Shown here: piece by piece, positions 61,005 through 64,000 of the stretch | Position numbering within the stretch: the stretch's first letter is position 1 | Layout: the number at the start of each line of letters is the position of its first letter | NCBI RefSeq assembly: GCF_037940415.1 | Contig: NZ_CP149798.1 | Span: forward strand, 2,910,501-2,974,500 | DNA length: 64,000 bases | Direction of reading: 5' to 3' | DNA from: Streptomyces sp. f51 | Lineage (GTDB): Bacteria; Actinomycetota; Actinomycetes; Streptomycetales; Streptomycetaceae | Position numbers and translations under genes: made by a program | Notes under the pieces: generated by a model | Databases searched by the model: none | What the model was told of the DNA's origin: nothing | The model's input: the letters and a program-made list of their open reading frames with translations, nothing else

Positions 61005-61976
61005 TCAGTCGCCCCGCCGGCCCGCCTCGGCCTCCTCGGCCGCCTTGAACGCGATGCCGTCGAGGATGTCGTGCTCACTGACCACGACCTCCTCCGCGCC
61101 GGTCCGCTCCATGATCGAGAGCAGGACGAGCGCGCCGGCCCCGATCACGTCCACCCGGCCCGGGTGCATCGAACCGATCGCCGCGCGCTCGGCGTGGGTG
61201 GAGCGCAGCAGCCACTCCGTGATCTCGCGGACGCGCGCGAGGGAGACCCGGGAGTGGTGGATCCGCTCCGAGTCGTACGCGTCCAGGCCCAGCGCGATCG
61301 CCGCGATCGTGGTGACGGAGCCGGCCAGCCCCACCAGGGTGCGCGCCTCGCGCAGCGGGACCGTCTCCTCGGCGAGGTCGAGGGCGGCCTCGATGTCGGC
61401 GCGCATGGCCGCGACCTGCTCCGCGGTGGGCGGGTCGCTGACGACTCCGTCGTGGACGAGGTGGCGTTCGGTCATCCGTACGCAGCCGACGTCCACGGAG
61501 CGCGCGGCGCGCACGTGGTCGTCGCCGACGACGAACTCGGTCGAGCCGCCGCCGATGTCCACCACGAGGTAGGGCAGGGCCAGGTCGTCGCGTCCCGTCA
61601 GCTCCCTGGTCGCGCCGGTGAAGGAGAACTCCGCCTCCTGGTCGCCGGTGACGACCTCGGGCTCGACACCGAGGATGTCGAGGACGCCCCGCACGAACTC
61701 GTCCCGGTTCTCGGCGTCCCGGGAGGCGGAGGTGGCCACGAAGCGCAGCCGCTCGGCGCCGTGCTCCTTGATGACGTCGGCGTAGGCGCGGCAGGCGGCG
61801 AAGGTGCGCTCCAGCGCCTCGGGGGCGAGCCTCCCGGTGCGGTCGACGCCCTGGCCCAGCCGCACGATCGTCATGCGCCGGTCCAGGTCGGCGAGTTCGC
61901 CCGTGCTCGGGTCCACGTCGGCCACCAGCAGGCGGATGGAGTTCGTACCGCAGTCGACGGCGGCGACCCGGGTCAC
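61005..61976 (-). CDS. Ppx/GppA-family phosphatase
   Basis: The 323-residue protein is an exopolyphosphatase/guanosine pentaphosphatase of the short (no HD domain) type. VAAVDCGTNSIRLLVADV is the N-terminal phosphate-binding motif; TSASRDAENRDEF, VVDIGGGSTEFVVG and GLAGSVTTIAAIAL complete the ASKHA fold. It hydrolyses polyphosphate or pppGpp; which one is not clear. The GTG at 61976 overlaps the DUF501 stop (GTGA, 61973-61976), so it is in an operon with FtsB-like and DUF501 genes, likely extending from eno. Confidence 0.92.
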   Translation of the reverse strand: MTRVAAVDCGTNSIRLLVADVDPSTGELADLDRRMTIVRLGQGVDRTGRLAPEALERTFAACRAYADVIKEHGAERLRFVATSASRDAENRDEFVRGVLDILGVEPEVVTGDQEAEFSFTGATRELTGRDDLALPYLVVDIGGGSTEFVVGDDHVRAARSVDVGCVRMTERHLVHDGVVSDPPTAEQVAAMRADIEAALDLAEETVPLREARTLVGLAGSVTTIAAIALGLDAYDSERIHHSRVSLARVREITEWLLRSTHAERAAIGSMHPGRVDVIGAGALVLLSIMERTGAEEVVVSEHDILDGIAFKAAEEAEAGRRGD

Positions 61977-62539
61977 CGGCCGTCCTCCACGGACTCCGCG
62001 GAGCCCTCCGCCTTCGGTGTGTCGCCGGCCTGGGTGACGCAGGCGCCCTTGCGCCACCACTCGGGCAGCATCGCGATGGCCTCGTCGCCCAGCGGGTTGA
62101 CGCCCGGTCCTGCGGCCAGCGAGTGGGCCACCAGGACGTGCAGGCACTTCACCCGGTCGGGCATGCCGCCCGCGCTCGGGAAGCCCTCCAGGACCTCGAT
62201 GGCGTCACGGCGCGCGATGTAGTCCTCGTGCGCGGCGCGGTAGGCGGCGGCCAGCTCGGGGTCGGTGGCCAGGCGTTCGGTCATCTCCTTCATGACCCCG
62301 TTGGCCTCCAGCGTCCCGATCGCGGACGCGGCCCGGGGGCAGGTCAGGTAGTACGTGGTCGGGAACGGCGTGCCGTCGGGGAGGCGGGGCGCCGTCTCCA
62401 CCACGTCCGGCTGGCCGCAGGGACAGCGGTGCACGATCGCGCGCAGCCCGCGCGGCGGGCGGCCGAGCTGCTGCTTGAAGGCCTCGACGTCGGCGTCGGT
62501 GGGCTCGGTGCGCGGGGTGGTGGGCGGTGGCGTTTCCAT
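61973..62539 (-). CDS. DUF501-family protein
   Basis: The protein (188 residues from ATG 62539, or 192 from GTG 62551) is DUF501, with the conserved HRCPCGQPDVVETAPRLPDG and PTTYYLTCPRA segments (the latter with paired cysteines) and a second Cys/His patch CLHVLVAHSLA. It is nearly always found between FtsB/DivIC and Ppx in actinobacteria, as here. Function unknown; a metal-binding or tRNA-related role has been guessed but not shown. Neither start has a good ribosome site. Confidence 0.88.
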   Translation of the reverse strand: METPPPTTPRTEPTDADVEAFKQQLGRPPRGLRAIVHRCPCGQPDVVETAPRLPDGTPFPTTYYLTCPRAASAIGTLEANGVMKEMTERLATDPELAAAYRAAHEDYIARRDAIEVLEGFPSAGGMPDRVKCLHVLVAHSLAAGPGVNPLGDEAIAMLPEWWRKGACVTQAGDTPKAEGSAESVEDGR

Positions 62540-62577
62540 GCCGTGAGTCACGTGTCTTTCTGGTCAGTTCATGGTCG

Positions 62578-63054
62578 TCAGCGGTCTGCGGCGTCGGATT
62601 TGTCCACGCCGTCCCAGACGTTGGTGTACCAGGGGCGGTCGGCGGTGCTCCGTTGGGCGCGGGCCTGCTTCGCGGCGTCCGGGTCGATCACGACGTAGCC
62701 GGTCTCGCCCGGCATCACATAGTGCAGCCGCTGCCGGATCTGCTGCTCGGCGTACGCGTCGTCCTGCCAGCGCGCCTTGAGGTCGCGCAGCTGCTCGACC
62801 CGCTGCCTGGCTTGCTCCCGCTGCCGCTCCAGATCGCCGATCTGGGCCCGCTGGGAGACGTACTGCCGCATCGGGTACGCGAGGGCGACGATCAGGGTGC
62901 ACAGGACCATGGCGAGGAGCGCGGCCCGGCCGGTGAGCCGGGAGCGGCGCGCCTGCCGCTTGGTCTGGGAGCGGTAGACCCTGGCCGCCGTCTGCTCGCC
63001 GAGCAGCTTCAGCCTGGTCGAGGTGGAGAACCGGTCCCGGTCCTTCACGGCCAT
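62578..63054 (-). CDS. FtsB/DivIC-like septum protein
   Basis: The 158-residue protein has a basic cytoplasmic N-terminus (1-42), one membrane helix (about 43-63), an extracellular coiled coil (about 67-105, AQIGDLERQREQARQR) and the DivIC signature segment AYAEQQIRQRLHYVMPGETGYVVID. It is a divisome component bridging FtsL/FtsQ during septation. Its position just downstream of eno is conserved in actinobacteria. ATG at 63054. Confidence 0.92.
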   Translation of the reverse strand: MAVKDRDRFSTSTRLKLLGEQTAARVYRSQTKRQARRSRLTGRAALLAMVLCTLIVALAYPMRQYVSQRAQIGDLERQREQARQRVEQLRDLKARWQDDAYAEQQIRQRLHYVMPGETGYVVIDPDAAKQARAQRSTADRPWYTNVWDGVDKSDAADR

Positions 63055-63195
63055 GAGTCCCGCCTCCCCGCTGCCGGCCCGCGGTGGGGGCCCGTCACGT
63101 GCGTACGTCCCCGCACACGGTACGGGACCGGGTACGGGGACGTACGGAGGGCGCGGGACGAGCCGTGCGGCTCAGCCCTAGAAGGCCGTGCTCGC

Positions 63196-64000
<805 letters not shown>

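Overview
The window is chromosomal DNA from a high-GC actinomycete, almost certainly a Streptomyces. GC content is very high, GTG and TTG starts are common, operons often use ATGA/GTGA stop-start overlaps, and there are LCP cell-wall ligases, an LAxTG-type wall protein, a SigB/SigF-family sigma factor with RsbW- and RsbV-like partners, and a tRNA-Leu with anticodon UAA that I identify as bldA. The order purE-purK, hutU/hutI/hutF, ndh, ppx/gppA, DUF501, FtsB/DivIC, eno is typical of a Streptomyces core region. Both ends cut genes: a family-2 glycosyltransferase at base 1 and enolase at base 64000.

Layout. 0-4.1 kb: glycosyltransferase fragment, two LytR-CpsA-Psr proteins and a hotdog thioesterase. 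4.2-10.5 kb: a tightly coupled five-gene operon (large membrane protein with coiled-coil tail, small one-TM protein with an acidic residue in its membrane segment, TerY-like vWA, PP2C phosphatase, kinase-like protein), with a TerA/TerD-family gene divergent from it. This is the best candidate for an unusual system: a TerY-P triad joined to a possible MotAB/ExbBD-type motor. 10.5-20.4 kb: acyl-CoA dehydrogenase, UDP-glucose dehydrogenase, CGNR regulator and VOC protein, dipeptidase, purE-purK, GtrA, and a two-component system. 20.9-26.8 kb: a POT peptide transporter and a four-gene operon of surface proteins with LAETG and LPQTG sorting signals and a DUF916-like partner. 26.8-27.7 kb: a repeat-rich gene-free stretch.

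27.7-32.0 kb: anti-sigma ATPase, STAS antagonist, sigma factor, and a membrane protein joining sigma-like, zinc-finger and ricin-lectin parts behind a CebR-like operator. 32.0-37.5 kb: the histidine-utilisation operon (hutU, an M20 hydrolase, hutF, hutI) behind a clear vegetative promoter. 37.6-42.3 kb: a group III PLP decarboxylase and a four-gene Roadblock/DUF4388 cluster with no GTPase. 42.4-45.0 kb: an RpiR regulator coupled to a histidine-ammonia-lyase paralogue that has lost the MIO-forming Ala-Ser-Gly. 45-53 kb: small membrane proteins, cystathionine beta-synthase, SGNH hydrolase, thiolase, small conserved proteins, BI-1 protein, then bldA. 54-57.4 kb: an ABC ATPase and FtsX-type permease. 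57.5-64 kb: cyclopropane synthase, NDH-2 with a Rex-like operator upstream, Ppx/GppA, DUF501, FtsB-like protein and enolase.

Functions are assigned from motifs read by eye; no searches were run. Most convergent gene ends carry strong hairpins, several with near-perfect 12-17 bp stems, that probably terminate both strands.
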